In this document: positions 33,060 to 41,557 of the stretch, one piece after another | Layout: each line of letters opens with the position of its first letter | How positions within the stretch are numbered: the first letter of the stretch is position 1 | Assembly: GCF_014256275.1 (NCBI RefSeq) | Contig: NZ_JACCFE010000002.1 | Span: 1,240,001-1,304,000, forward strand | Reading direction: 5' to 3' | Origin: Rhodococcus sp. 4CII | Lineage (GTDB): Bacteria > Actinomycetota > Actinomycetes > Mycobacteriales > Mycobacteriaceae | Length of the DNA: 64,000 nt | The notes under the pieces: model-generated | Seen by the model: the letters and a program-made list of their open reading frames with translations, nothing else | Database searches by the model: none | Told to the model about the DNA's origin: nothing | Position numbers and translations under genes: made by a program

Positions 33060-34022
33060 CTATCCCCCGTCAGGTCGCGCGAACTCGGTGGTCCGTTTCA
33101 TGCCCGCCGCGCGCCCCTTGGCGGAGATCACCAGCGCCATCTTGCGGCTCGCCTCGTCGATCATCTCGTCGCCGAGCATCACGGCGCCGCGCCCCCCGCC
33201 CGCCGCGGATGTGTGGAACTCGTAGGCGTCGAGGATCAGTTCGGCCCGGTCGTAATCGTCCTGGCGGGGACTGAACACGTCGTTGGCCGCCTCGATCTGG
33301 GTGGGATGCAGAACCCACTTGCCGTCGAAGCCGAGCGCGGCCGTGCGCTGCGCCGACCGCCGGAAGGCCTCCACATCACGGATCTGGAGGTAGGGGCCGT
33401 CGATGGCCTGGAGCCCGTGCGCGCGGGCGGCCATGAGAATGGTCATCAGAATGTGGTGATATGCGTCCCCGCGGTCGTAGCCGTCCGGCTGCTCCCCGAC
33501 GACGAGGGTGCGCATGTTGATGCTCGCCATGAAGTCGGCGGGACCGAACACCAGCGTCTGCACGCGCGGGCTGGCCGTCGCGATCGCGTCGATGTTGGTG
33601 AGCCCGATCGCATTCTCGATCTGCGGTTCGATGCCGATCCGCCCGACCTCGAGCCCGTTGGCCTTCTCCACCTGCGTGAGCAACAGGTCGAGTGCCTGAA
33701 CGTGGCTGGCGTCCGGCACTTTCGGCAACAGAATCGCGTCGAGGTGGGCGCCGGCACGCCCCACGACCTCGGCGACGTCGGCGTACGTCCACTCGGTGGT
33801 CCAGTCGTTGACCCGCACCACCTTGATCTGGTCTCCCCACCCGTCCTCGGCCAGGGCCTCGGCGATGGTCCCCCGCGCCTCCTGTTTGGCGAGCGGCGCC
33901 ACCGCGTCCTCGAGATCGAGGAAGATCTCGTCCGCGGGCAGCCCCTTCGCCTTGTCGATCATCTTGCGGCTGCTGCCCGGAACGGCGAGCACCGATCGCC
34001 GTGGCCTGTAGACGGAACTCAT
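33060..34022 (-). CDS. HpcH/HpaI-family CitE-like (malyl-CoA/citramalyl-CoA type) lyase
   Basis: A 320-residue TIM-barrel lyase. It has the N-terminal VPGSSRKMIDKA, DEIFLDLEDAVAP, IGIEPQIENAIGL (metal-ligand Glu) and LVFGPADFMAS (metal-ligand Asp), all hallmarks of the CitE/Mcl group. These cleave or condense CoA thioesters such as malyl-CoA or citramalyl-CoA. No CitD or CitF genes are nearby, so a stand-alone CitE-like function is more likely than citrate lyase. The ATG has GGAGG ten bases upstream. It is divergent from the MgtE-like gene with 70 bases between. Confidence 0.88.
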   Translation of the reverse strand: MSSVYRPRRSVLAVPGSSRKMIDKAKGLPADEIFLDLEDAVAPLAKQEARGTIAEALAEDGWGDQIKVVRVNDWTTEWTYADVAEVVGRAGAHLDAILLPKVPDASHVQALDLLLTQVEKANGLEVGRIGIEPQIENAIGLTNIDAIATASPRVQTLVFGPADFMASINMRTLVVGEQPDGYDRGDAYHHILMTILMAARAHGLQAIDGPYLQIRDVEAFRRSAQRTAALGFDGKWVLHPTQIEAANDVFSPRQDDYDRAELILDAYEFHTSAAGGGRGAVMLGDEMIDEASRKMALVISAKGRAAGMKRTTEFARPDGG

Positions 34023-34079
34023 GACGGACGGTCCTCCACTTTCGCAGTGTTCGATTGCCTGTATTTCTGCACAAGGATC

Positions 34080-34085
34080 TAGCCT
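34080..34085 (+). promoter_or_regulatory. -10 hexamer TAGCCT for the MgtE-like gene (leaderless)
   Basis: TAGCCT, seven bases, then ATG 34093. AAGGA is 16 bases away from the ATG and too far to act as a ribosome site. Confidence 0.5.
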
Positions 34086-34092
34086 GGCAATC

Positions 34093-35364
34093 ATGGCAGC
34101 TGCGAACAAGGTTTTTGCAGCCAGGCTGGCCGGCCTGGTGGTGCTCGGCCCGGACGGGGAGTCGATCGGGCGCGTCCGGGACGTGGTGATCACCGCCCGC
34201 GTCGGCAGGCAGCAGCCGCGCGTCCTCGGACTGGTCATCGAATTGTTCACGCGCAAACGCATCTTCGTCCCGATGCTCCGTGTCACCGCCATCGAACCGA
34301 GCTCCGTCACGCTCACGACGGGCAACGTCAGTCTGCGCCGATTCCAGCAGCGACCCGGCGAGGTGCTCGCGCTCGCCCAGGTGGCGGATTCCCACGTGCG
34401 CGTGGACGACCCGGAACTCGAGGAGCTGTGGGACGCCGACATCATCGTCGTCGATCTCGGCATCGAGCAGACCCGCACCCGGGACTGGGTGGTGTCGAAG
34501 GTCGCGGTGCGCGGCCACCGCGGCCGGCTCGGCAGGCGCGCCGCCATGCACGTCGTCGAGTGGCAGCACGTCCAGGGCCTCACGCAGACCGACCTGGCGA
34601 TGCCCGGCCAGGGCGTGTCGGCGCTGCTCACCCAGTTCGAGGGGATGCGCGCGGCCGACGTCGCGAACGCGATGCGGCTCCTGCCGGAGAAGCGCCGCCA
34701 CGAACTCGCACTAGCACTCGACGACGAACGCCTCGCCGACGTCGTCCAGGAACTGCCGTCCGACGACCAGACGGATCTGCTCATGCACCTCGAGGTCGAG
34801 CGGGCCGCCGACGTCCTCGAGGCCATGGACCCCGACGACGCCGCCGACCTCCTCGGCGAGCTTCCCGAGACCGAGGCCGAATCGCTGCTGCAGTTGATGG
34901 ACCCGCAGGACTCCGAGCCGGTCCGCCGCCTCCTCGAGCATTCCCCCGACACGGCGGGCGGTCTGATGACCCCGGAGCCGGTGGTCCTCACGGCCTCGAC
35001 GACGGTGGCCGAGGCCCTGGCCCGTGCCCGGATCTCCGACGTCACCCCCGCCCTCTCGAGCATGGTGTTCGTCGTCCGTCCACCGACCGCGACACCGACC
35101 GGGCGCTACCTCGGCTGCGTTCACCTGCAGAAGCTGCTGCGCGAGCCGCCCGCCAGCCTGGTCGGCGGGTTGCTCGACACCGACATGCCGCGGCTGGCCC
35201 CCGAAGACTCCCTGACGTCCGTCACCCGCTACTTCGCCACCTACAACCTGGTGTGCGGGCCGGTGGTCGACGCCGAAGACCACCTGATCGGAGCGGTCAC
35301 CGTCGACGACGTCCTGGACCACCTGCTCCCCGAGGACTGGCGTGAAGAGGAGATCGACGGATGA
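34093..35364 (+). CDS. Soluble PRC-barrel/MgtE-N/CBS protein lacking the channel domain
   Basis: 423 residues. The N-terminal part (LAGLVVLGPDGESIGRVRD) looks like a PRC-barrel-type domain. It is followed by an MgtE intracellular N-domain (about 180-300, MRLLPEKRRHELALAL; LLGELPETEAESLLQLM) and two CBS motifs (about 305-420, TAGGLMTPEPVVL; VCGPVVDAEDHLIGAVTVDD). There is no membrane region, so it cannot be a transporter itself; a Mg2+ or nucleotide sensor is a reasonable inference. It overlaps the DUF1003 membrane gene by ATGA. The same pair exists in mycobacteria (from memory). Confidence 0.85.
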   Translation: MAAANKVFAARLAGLVVLGPDGESIGRVRDVVITARVGRQQPRVLGLVIELFTRKRIFVPMLRVTAIEPSSVTLTTGNVSLRRFQQRPGEVLALAQVADSHVRVDDPELEELWDADIIVVDLGIEQTRTRDWVVSKVAVRGHRGRLGRRAAMHVVEWQHVQGLTQTDLAMPGQGVSALLTQFEGMRAADVANAMRLLPEKRRHELALALDDERLADVVQELPSDDQTDLLMHLEVERAADVLEAMDPDDAADLLGELPETEAESLLQLMDPQDSEPVRRLLEHSPDTAGGLMTPEPVVLTASTTVAEALARARISDVTPALSSMVFVVRPPTATPTGRYLGCVHLQKLLREPPASLVGGLLDTDMPRLAPEDSLTSVTRYFATYNLVCGPVVDAEDHLIGAVTVDDVLDHLLPEDWREEEIDG

Positions 35365-35882
35365 GCGAGAAGGCACCCAGCGCAGCCGCCCGGAGCCTGT
35401 CCGATCGACAGCGCCTCGACACCCCGCGCGGCACCCGGCGCTTCCGGGTCACATACGACGTGGAGGCCGTCGGGCGGGCCAGCGAGAACTTCGCCCGCTT
35501 CCTCGGCACCGGCCGCTACCTGATGATCCAGACGGTGATCGTGATCGTCTGGATCGTCATCAACGTCTTCGCCGTCCGGCTGCAGTGGGATCCGTACCCG
35601 TTCATCCTCCTCAACCTGGCGTTCTCCACCCAGGCGGCGTACGCGGCGCCGCTCATCCTGCTGGCGCAGAACCGCCAGGAGAACCGCGACCGTGTGTCCC
35701 TCGAGGAGGACCGTTCGCGCGCCGAGCAGACGAAGGCGGACACCGAGTTCCTCGCCCGGGAACTGGCGGCTCTGCGCATCGCGATCGGCGAGGTCGCCAC
35801 CCGCGACTACCTGCGGCGCGAGCTCGACGAGATCAAGACCCTGCTGGCCGACGAGGACGACACCCGCCCCCGACGGAAATGA
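35361..35882 (+). CDS. DUF1003 membrane protein
   Basis: 173 residues. Two membrane helices, LMIQTVIVIVWIVINVFAV and PFILLNLAFSTQAAYAAPLI, are linked by the DUF1003 hallmark, with LLAQNRQENRDR just after. A long charged C-terminal helix (about 115-165) is probably coiled-coil. The ATG overlaps the stop of the MgtE-like gene (ATGA). A joint role in divalent-cation or envelope homeostasis is inferred from the pairing only. Confidence 0.87.
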   Translation: MSEKAPSAAARSLSDRQRLDTPRGTRRFRVTYDVEAVGRASENFARFLGTGRYLMIQTVIVIVWIVINVFAVRLQWDPYPFILLNLAFSTQAAYAAPLILLAQNRQENRDRVSLEEDRSRAEQTKADTEFLARELAALRIAIGEVATRDYLRRELDEIKTLLADEDDTRPRRK

Positions 35883-35998
35883 GCGCCGGCGAATCCCCGC
35901 AATCTCCGGCAGCGCCGATCACGTATATGTAACGTCAGTCACATCTTCTCGGATGTATGCGGTGTGCCGAAACGAAGAGCACCGCAGGGGGTGATCGA

Positions 35999-37147
35999 GT
36001 GCGGATACGTGGACTGTTGACGGTGACTGCCCTGACGGTGGGCGCCGTCGCCACTCTCGGCTCCTCCACCGGCGGTCCTGCGGTCAGTGACGCGGCGGTG
36101 AGCACCACCGCCCTCAGCGCCACGGCCGGGACGTCGACTATCGCGGGCACCATCCCGCAGGCCGCATATCTTCCGCCGTCCGGTCTCGTCGCACCGATGC
36201 CGCGGGTCGCGCGCTCGCAGCGGGCAGCGCCCCCGCCGCCGCTGCCATTGCCCGTGCCTCCCGTGACAAATCCCACATCTCCGACGTCGCCGTCCGGCAC
36301 CGGACTCATCGCCGCACCGGTGGTCCTCAGCGCCCTGGGCATCCCGGAGATCGTGCTCAACGCATACCGCTCCGCGGAACTCGAGATGATGGCGGAGGCC
36401 CCGCAGTGCGGACTTCCGTGGCATCTGCTCGCCGGTATCGGCCGCATCGAATCGGGTCACGCCGGCGGCGGCCGCACCGACTCGGTGGGCACCACCCTGA
36501 CCCCCATCCTGGGACCGGTTCTGGACGGACGGCTGGCGGGCAACGAGGTCATCCGGGACACCGACCGCGGCGCCACCGACGGCGACCCCGCTCACGACCG
36601 CGCCGTCGGCCCGATGCAGTTCATTCCGTCCACGTGGGCCAAGTACGCGTCCGACGGCAACGCCGACGGCGTGGCCGACCCCAACAACGTCTTCGATGCG
36701 ACGCTGGCCGCCGCCCGGTACCTCTGCACGGGCAATCTCGACCTCCGCGATCCCCTCCAGGAAACCCGCGCGGTCCTGCGATACAACAACTCGGCCGCCT
36801 ACGCCGCCAACGTCATCACCTGGTCGAACGCCTACAAGAACGGCGGCACCCCGACCCCGAGCCAGCTGTCGGGGGCGGCCTCCCCGACGCCCGGACATCT
36901 CGCGGACGCCGCCGCCGGCGGGTCCGACCTCACCCGTGATCTCGCGACGACGCCCTCGCCCGCCACCGACGGTGCGGCCACCCCCGCGTCGCCCGCTCCG
37001 GCCCCGCCGATTCCCGGGCTTCCGCCGCTGCCGCAGCTGCCCTGTCTGATCTTCTGCGCGCCGGCCGATCCCGCCGCCCCGGCATCGCCCGCACCCGATC
37101 CGCTCGCGCCCGCAGCGGCGGTGCCACCGGCCACCGTTCCCCGGTAG
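35999..37147 (+). CDS. Secreted lytic transglycosylase-like protein with Pro/Ala-rich C-terminus
   Basis: A 382-residue exported protein with an N-terminal hydrophobic signal (LLTVTALTVGAVATLG). The SltB-like domain covers about residues 118-280: LLAGIGRIESGHAGG carries the catalytic Glu, AVGPMQFIPSTW is the family motif, and DGNADGVADPNN is a calcium-loop-like DxNxDGxxD segment. The last 100 residues are Pro/Ala-rich with PGLPPLPQLP. GTG 35999 follows AGGGGG. It is a close paralogue of the next gene and probably cleaves peptidoglycan glycan strands. Confidence 0.87.
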   Translation: MRIRGLLTVTALTVGAVATLGSSTGGPAVSDAAVSTTALSATAGTSTIAGTIPQAAYLPPSGLVAPMPRVARSQRAAPPPPLPLPVPPVTNPTSPTSPSGTGLIAAPVVLSALGIPEIVLNAYRSAELEMMAEAPQCGLPWHLLAGIGRIESGHAGGGRTDSVGTTLTPILGPVLDGRLAGNEVIRDTDRGATDGDPAHDRAVGPMQFIPSTWAKYASDGNADGVADPNNVFDATLAAARYLCTGNLDLRDPLQETRAVLRYNNSAAYAANVITWSNAYKNGGTPTPSQLSGAASPTPGHLADAAAGGSDLTRDLATTPSPATDGAATPASPAPAPPIPGLPPLPQLPCLIFCAPADPAAPASPAPDPLAPAAAVPPATVPR

Positions 37148-37161
37148 TTCACTCCCCGTTT

Positions 37162-37197
37162 CGCCGCGCGCTCTGCTTTCTCGCAGGGCGCGCGGCG
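37162..37197 (+). terminator. Hairpin terminator between the two transglycosylase genes
   Basis: A 15-base arm (37162-37176, CGCCGCGCGCTCTGC) pairs with 37183-37197 with a single G-U wobble and a 6-base loop, 15 bases after the first gene's stop. No T-run follows. Confidence 0.7.
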
Positions 37198-37310
37198 GCG
37201 TGTTGCCGGTAGCCCGGTCGGTCCGGCCGGGCGGTGACTCGACACTCGGCCACGTTCGGTCCTGGCGTGACCTTGTCGTGTTCGTTACCCTCGCGTACGT
37301 ACATTCCGAG

Positions 37311-37360
37311 TAACGGAAGCCCCCGATGCAACTTCGTTTGATCACGGTTGGATAACGGAA
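37311..37360. promoter_or_regulatory. Repeated TAACGGAA boxes upstream of the second transglycosylase
   Basis: TAACGGAA occurs at 37311-37318 and 37353-37360, exactly 42 bases apart (four helical turns). Both sit upstream of a candidate -10 TAGCCT (37376-37381). GTAAC/ATAACG-type boxes are reported targets of the cell-cycle regulator MtrA in related genera, which controls cell-wall hydrolases, so an MtrA site is plausible. Confidence 0.4.
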
Positions 37361-37436
37361 ATGTATCGAATCAGGTAGCCTCGATCCGGTCAGTTGAACG
37401 GAACACCCCGAGACGGGGGTTGCAGGAGGCAATCGA

Positions 37437-38315
37437 GTGGGTCGGCACAACAAGAAGACGGACTCCCATATCCGCCGCAATTCGGTCATCGCGCTTACCG
37501 GACTCGTCCCCATCGGACTGATCACCGCAGCCAACACGGCCGGCGCCGCACCCAAGGTGCCCTTCCTCTCCACGAGCTCCTCGTCCGAGGCCGCCGACGT
37601 CGCCGAGCAGGCGCCCGCCGCCGTTCCCGAGGCCGCGGAGTCGATCACTCCCGTAGCCGAGACCGCCGCGGAAGCTGCGCCCGCAGCTCAGGAGGCCGCC
37701 GCCCCGCCGGCACTCGCGCCCGTCCAGGCCACCCCTCCCCTCCCGACGAGCATCGCCCAGGGCGCACTCGGCATCCCGGCGATCAATGTCGCGGCCTACC
37801 AGAACGCCGAGCGCATGCTCGCCGTCGAACAACCGAACTGCCACATGTACTGGACGCTCATCGCCGGAATCGGCCGCGTCGAGTCCACCCACGCCTACGA
37901 CGGCAAGGCCGACGACAAGGGCAACATGCTCGAACCCGTCCTCGGCCCCGTCCTCGACGGGTCGCTCGGCGGCAACAATGTGATCCGCGACACCGACGGC
38001 GGCAAGCTGGACGGCGACCCCAACTACGACCGCGCCGTCGGACCCACCCAGTTCCTGCCCGAGACCTGGAACCACTACGCGGGCGACGGAAACGGCGACG
38101 GCGTCGCCGATCCGCAGAACCTCTTCGACTCCGCGCTGACCACCGGAAAGTACCTGTGCGACGGCGGATTGGACGTTCGCGACCCGATTCAGGCCGCCAA
38201 GGCGGTGCACCGCTACAACAACTCCGCCGCCTACGTGGCCAACGTGCTCGCGTGGTCGGCCGGCTACTCCAGCGGCATCATCCCGGCGGCCGCGGACCTG
38301 CCGCGCATCCACTGA
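37437..38315 (+). CDS. Secreted SltB-like lytic transglycosylase
   Basis: 292 residues. The signal peptide ends near ANTAGAA. A low-complexity Ala/Glu/Pro linker (about 45-105) leads to the transglycosylase domain (about 112-285), with IAGIGRVESTHAYDG (catalytic Glu), AVGPTQFLPETWNHY and the calcium-loop-like DGNGDGVADPQN. GTG 37437 has AGGAGG seven bases upstream. The catalytic region aligns closely with the previous gene but the C-terminal Pro-rich tail is absent. It likely remodels peptidoglycan during growth. Upstream TAACGGAA boxes suggest separate control. Confidence 0.88.
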   Translation: MGRHNKKTDSHIRRNSVIALTGLVPIGLITAANTAGAAPKVPFLSTSSSSEAADVAEQAPAAVPEAAESITPVAETAAEAAPAAQEAAAPPALAPVQATPPLPTSIAQGALGIPAINVAAYQNAERMLAVEQPNCHMYWTLIAGIGRVESTHAYDGKADDKGNMLEPVLGPVLDGSLGGNNVIRDTDGGKLDGDPNYDRAVGPTQFLPETWNHYAGDGNGDGVADPQNLFDSALTTGKYLCDGGLDVRDPIQAAKAVHRYNNSAAYVANVLAWSAGYSSGIIPAAADLPRIH

Positions 38316-38326
38316 GCGCGCATCCT

Positions 38327-38332
38327 TACGAT
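38327..38332 (+). promoter_or_regulatory. -10 hexamer TACGAT for mrp (leaderless)
   Basis: TACGAT, six bases, then ATG 38339; no ribosome-binding site. It lies in the 23-base gap after the transglycosylase stop. Confidence 0.5.
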
Positions 38333-38338
38333 TGAGTC

Positions 38339-39475
38339 ATGTCAGTCCTGAGCGAGTCCGCTGTACGTAGCGCCCTGGCGCGCGTCCAGGATCCCGAGAT
38401 CCGGAAACCGATCACCGAACTCGGGATGGTCAAGAGCGTCGACATCGCAGCCGACGACAGCGTCGACATCGCGATCTACCTGACCACCGCCGGCTGCCCG
38501 ATGCGGACCGAGATCAGCGACCGCGTCACCAAAGCTGTCGCGGATGTTCCCGGCGTCGGCGCGATCCGAGTCGAACTCGACGTGATGAGCGACGAGCAGC
38601 GCACCGAACTCCGTAAGTCGCTGCGCGGCGACTCGGCCGAACCGGTCATTCCGTTCGCCCAGCCCGGCTCCCTCACCCGCGTCTACGCCGTCGCGTCCGG
38701 AAAGGGCGGCGTGGGCAAATCCAGCGTCACCGTCAACCTGGCCGCCGCACTGGCGGCGCGCGGGCTGTCGGTGGGCGTTCTCGACGCCGACATCTACGGT
38801 CATTCCGTTCCCCGCATGCTCGGCACCGACGCCAAGCCCACGCAGGTGGAACGCATGATCATGCCGCCCGTCGCACACGACGTGAAGATGATCTCCATCG
38901 CCCAGTTCACCCAGGGCAACACTCCGGTGGTGTGGCGGGGTCCGATGCTGCACCGCGCGCTGCAGCAGTTTCTTGCCGACGTCTTCTGGGGCGATCTGGA
39001 CGTTCTGCTCCTCGACCTGCCGCCCGGCACCGGCGACGTGGCCATCTCCGTCGCTCAGCTGATCCCGGGCGCGGAGATCCTCGTCGTCACCACCCCGCAG
39101 CAGGCCGCGGCCGAGGTCGCCGAGCGCGCCGGTGCCATCGCATTGCAGACCCGTCAGCGCATCGTCGGTGTCGTCGAGAACATGTCCTGGATGGACATGC
39201 CGGACGGCAGCCGGATGGACATCTTCGGTTCCGGCGGCGGCCAGGCCGTCGCCGACCGTCTCACCAAGGCCGTGGGCGCGAAGGTGCCGCTGCTGGGCCA
39301 GATCCCGCTCGAGCAGGCGGTCCGTGAGGGCGGCGACGGCGGAGTTCCCATCGTCCTCGGCCACCCGGACTCACCGGCCGCGTCGGCGCTCCGCGACATC
39401 GCGGACAAGCTGGCCGTGCGCAAGCGTGGACTCGCGGGAATGTCGCTGGGAATCGACACCACCCGCCACCTCTAG
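38339..39475 (+). CDS. mrp: Mrp/NBP35-family iron-sulfur cluster carrier ATPase
   Basis: 378 residues. The N-terminal MIP18-type domain (about 5-90, VQDPEIRKPITELGMV and TAGCPMR) precedes a deviant Walker A, SGKGGVGKSS, at about 121-130. Then come VLDADIYGHSVPRML and LLLDLPPGTGDVAI. The C-terminal CxxC cluster motif of canonical Mrp is not seen; the region reads VENMSWMDMPDGS, as I recall for actinobacterial Mrp. The role is assembly or transfer of Fe-S clusters. The stop codon sits inside a 32-bp inverted repeat shared with convergent tatB. Confidence 0.9.
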   Translation: MSVLSESAVRSALARVQDPEIRKPITELGMVKSVDIAADDSVDIAIYLTTAGCPMRTEISDRVTKAVADVPGVGAIRVELDVMSDEQRTELRKSLRGDSAEPVIPFAQPGSLTRVYAVASGKGGVGKSSVTVNLAAALAARGLSVGVLDADIYGHSVPRMLGTDAKPTQVERMIMPPVAHDVKMISIAQFTQGNTPVVWRGPMLHRALQQFLADVFWGDLDVLLLDLPPGTGDVAISVAQLIPGAEILVVTTPQQAAAEVAERAGAIALQTRQRIVGVVENMSWMDMPDGSRMDIFGSGGGQAVADRLTKAVGAKVPLLGQIPLEQAVREGGDGGVPIVLGHPDSPAASALRDIADKLAVRKRGLAGMSLGIDTTRHL

Positions 39476-39543
39476 GCGCTCCGCGCCCGTGCGCCTTTCT
39501 GGTTGTTCCAGCAACCGAAAAGGCGCACGAGCGCGAAGCGCCT
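39474..39543. terminator. 32-bp near-perfect inverted repeat, bidirectional terminator of mrp and tatB
   Basis: The arms at 39474-39505 and 39512-39543 match at 28 of 32 positions around a 6-base loop. Most of the mismatches become G-U pairs in one of the two transcripts. The outer ends contain the stop codons of both genes, so the hairpin begins within the coding ends. Confidence 0.85.
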
Positions 39544-39967
39544 ATGTCGCGTCGAGGTCGATCGGGGGACGCTCGCCGGCCGTCAGGGGCTTGTTCTGCG
39601 GTGCGGTGGGCGTCGACGGGTCGGCGCTCACCGCTTTTGTTCCCGATTTGTCGAACGACACAGGATTCGGCTTGTCGAAGTTGCCGGTGAAAATCGAATC
39701 GTCACCGTCGAGCAGATGCTTGGTGATGACGGCGCGCGGAGTCATGCCGCGCAGCTGATTGAGGTCGGACAGCGGCTTGCGAAGATCCTCGAACTCCGGA
39801 CCGAGCTCGTCCTTGAGCTGCTGGCTCGCGCCACTCGCATACTCACGGACCTGCCGCAGAGATTTCGTAACCCAGCTGACCGCACCTGGCAGCCGCTCGG
39901 GTCCCAAGATGACCAGAGCCGCGACGAGGAGGACCATGAACTCGCCCCAACCAATGTTGCCGAACAC
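39542..39967 (-). CDS. tatB: Twin-arginine translocase subunit TatB
   Basis: 141 residues. A short periplasmic start is followed by the single helix (GEFMVLLVAALVILGPERLP) with the conserved Glu/Gly-Pro hinge, then an amphipathic helix (AVSWVTKSLRQVREYASG) and a disordered charged tail. With TatA and TatC (not in this window) it forms the receptor that exports folded proteins. The start is GTG 39967 with no ribosome site; a TAGGCT hexamer six bases upstream suggests its own leaderless promoter besides transcription from sigE. Confidence 0.92.
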   Translation of the reverse strand: MFGNIGWGEFMVLLVAALVILGPERLPGAVSWVTKSLRQVREYASGASQQLKDELGPEFEDLRKPLSDLNQLRGMTPRAVITKHLLDGDDSIFTGNFDKPNPVSFDKSGTKAVSADPSTPTAPQNKPLTAGERPPIDLDAT

Positions 39968-39973
39968 GTGGTC

Positions 39974-39979
39974 AGCCTA
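39974..39979 (-). promoter_or_regulatory. -10 hexamer TAGGCT for tatB (leaderless)
   Basis: On the minus strand TAGGCT is followed by GACCAC and GTG 39967. It lies in the 69-base gap after htrA. Confidence 0.5.
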
Positions 39980-40036
39980 CTGTGCGGTGCGGGTCGGTGC
40001 CCAGATGGCGGAGCGATCTCACAGCAACCTCTCGAG

Positions 40037-41557
40037 TCAGTCGGACGCCGGGGTCACGTCGACATCGACCAGTCGACCCTCGCGGATCAGCTGAACCCGG
40101 ACGGGTTCGCCGATCTTCTGCAGGTTGACGGCGACGACGAGTTCATCGGCGCTGGTGACCGTGCGGTCGCCGACCTTCACGATCACATCGTTCTCGACCA
40201 CACCCGCCCGCGCGGCCGGACTGTCCGAGCGGACATTGGCCACCTGCGCGCCGCTGGTGTTGTCGTTGACGACCGTGCGGGCGTTGACGCCGATGTCCGG
40301 GTGATGCATCTGCCCGTCCCGGATGAGTGTCTGCGCGACCGTCGTGACGTCGTCGATCGGGATCGCGAATCCGAGGCCGACCGATCCACCCGACTCGCTG
40401 AGCATGGCGGTGTTGATGCCGATCACCCGCCCCGTGTCGTCGACGAGCGCCCCGCCCGAGTTGCCGTGGTTGATGGCGGCGTCCGTCTGGACGGCATCGA
40501 TGACGGCATTCGTGTCGGAGCCTTCCCCGGACAACCGCATCGGGCGGTGCAGGGCGCTGACGATTCCGCGGGTAACGGTCTTGCTGAGGCCGAGCGGGGA
40601 GCCGACGGCGACGACGTCCTCACCGACCTGCACGTCCCCGGACTTGCCGAGTTCCGCGACCGTCAGGTTGTCGGCCGACACCTTGAGGACGGCCAGGTCG
40701 GTCTTGATGTCGCGGCCGACGATCTGCGAATCGGCCTTGGTGCCGTCGGAGAAGATCACCTGAATCTTGCCGCCGTCGGGCGCGGTGGCCGCGGCGGAGA
40801 TGACGTGATTGTTGGTGACGATGTAGCCGGCACCGTCGATGACGACACCCGAACCGGTGCTGCCCTGGTCGCCGACCGCCACCTGGATGGACACGACGGC
40901 GGGGAGGACGGCATCGGCGACCCGCGCGACGGGCGACTGCCCGAGGTCCTCGTCGCCGCCGCCCTGGACGAGGGTGACGCTCCGACTGGTGAGCGAACTG
41001 CGGTCGGCGGTGATCACGGCGGCGAGGAGCCCGCCGACCAGGCCGATCGCGAGTGCGAGTCCGCCCAGCGTGACGAGGGCCTTCGGGGCTACCTTGCCGC
41101 CGAACAGGACCTCGCGGGCACTGAGTGCAGGTGCGGGCGGGCGGGAGCGTTCTTCGGGGTGCAACGCCGGGGAGCCGAGCTCGACGCCCGCCGCGGGATC
41201 GCGCCAGGGGTCGGCGGGCGGGGCTGCGTCCACCGGCGTCGCGGGCTTCTCGTGGGGATCTCTCTGGATGGTGTCCGTCTCGCCCTCGGGACGGCCGAAC
41301 GCCTCCGCGAGCACCGGGTCCGGCGCCCCGGCCGTGCGGAATTCGCTCTCACGCCTGGTATCCGACGGGGCGAACGAACCGGTGACGCCGCCCGGTCTGC
41401 CGAACGCGCGACTGGACGCCGCGTCGATGTTCGGCCGGTACACGGGCCGCGGATCGAGCCGCGGCGCATCGGCCGGGCGAAGCGTGCCCGACTCCTCCGA
41501 CGCGGGACCGTCGGGTGCGGTCGTACCGGGACCCGGAGTCTTGTAATCCGCCGTCAC
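40037..41557 (-). CDS. htrA: Membrane-anchored HtrA/DegP-like serine protease
   Basis: 506 residues. A long proline-rich cytoplasmic N-terminus (1-150) precedes a membrane helix at about 155-180 (ALVTLGGLALAIGLVGGLLA). The trypsin-like domain (about 210-390) has the catalytic triad in TNNHVISAA (His), KTDLAVL (Asp) and HGNSGGAL (Ser), followed by a PDZ domain (about 405-505). It degrades or senses misfolded envelope proteins. It is the third gene of sigE-rseA-htrA-tatB, as in mycobacteria. The GTG start has AGGGGG at a long 10-base spacing. Confidence 0.93.
   Translation of the reverse strand: MTADYKTPGPGTTAPDGPASEESGTLRPADAPRLDPRPVYRPNIDAASSRAFGRPGGVTGSFAPSDTRRESEFRTAGAPDPVLAEAFGRPEGETDTIQRDPHEKPATPVDAAPPADPWRDPAAGVELGSPALHPEERSRPPAPALSAREVLFGGKVAPKALVTLGGLALAIGLVGGLLAAVITADRSSLTSRSVTLVQGGGDEDLGQSPVARVADAVLPAVVSIQVAVGDQGSTGSGVVIDGAGYIVTNNHVISAAATAPDGGKIQVIFSDGTKADSQIVGRDIKTDLAVLKVSADNLTVAELGKSGDVQVGEDVVAVGSPLGLSKTVTRGIVSALHRPMRLSGEGSDTNAVIDAVQTDAAINHGNSGGALVDDTGRVIGINTAMLSESGGSVGLGFAIPIDDVTTVAQTLIRDGQMHHPDIGVNARTVVNDNTSGAQVANVRSDSPAARAGVVENDVIVKVGDRTVTSADELVVAVNLQKIGEPVRVQLIREGRLVDVDVTPASD

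Noticed and set aside
33060..34022. Citrate lyase beta subunit as part of a citrate lyase complex
   Set aside because: No citD, citF or citC neighbours. A stand-alone CitE-like lyase is the supported reading.
37198..37436. c-di-AMP (ydaO-type) riboswitch before the second transglycosylase
   Set aside because: This class often precedes actinobacterial cell-wall hydrolases, but its conserved core was not seen. A short leader from the TAGCCT promoter fits better.
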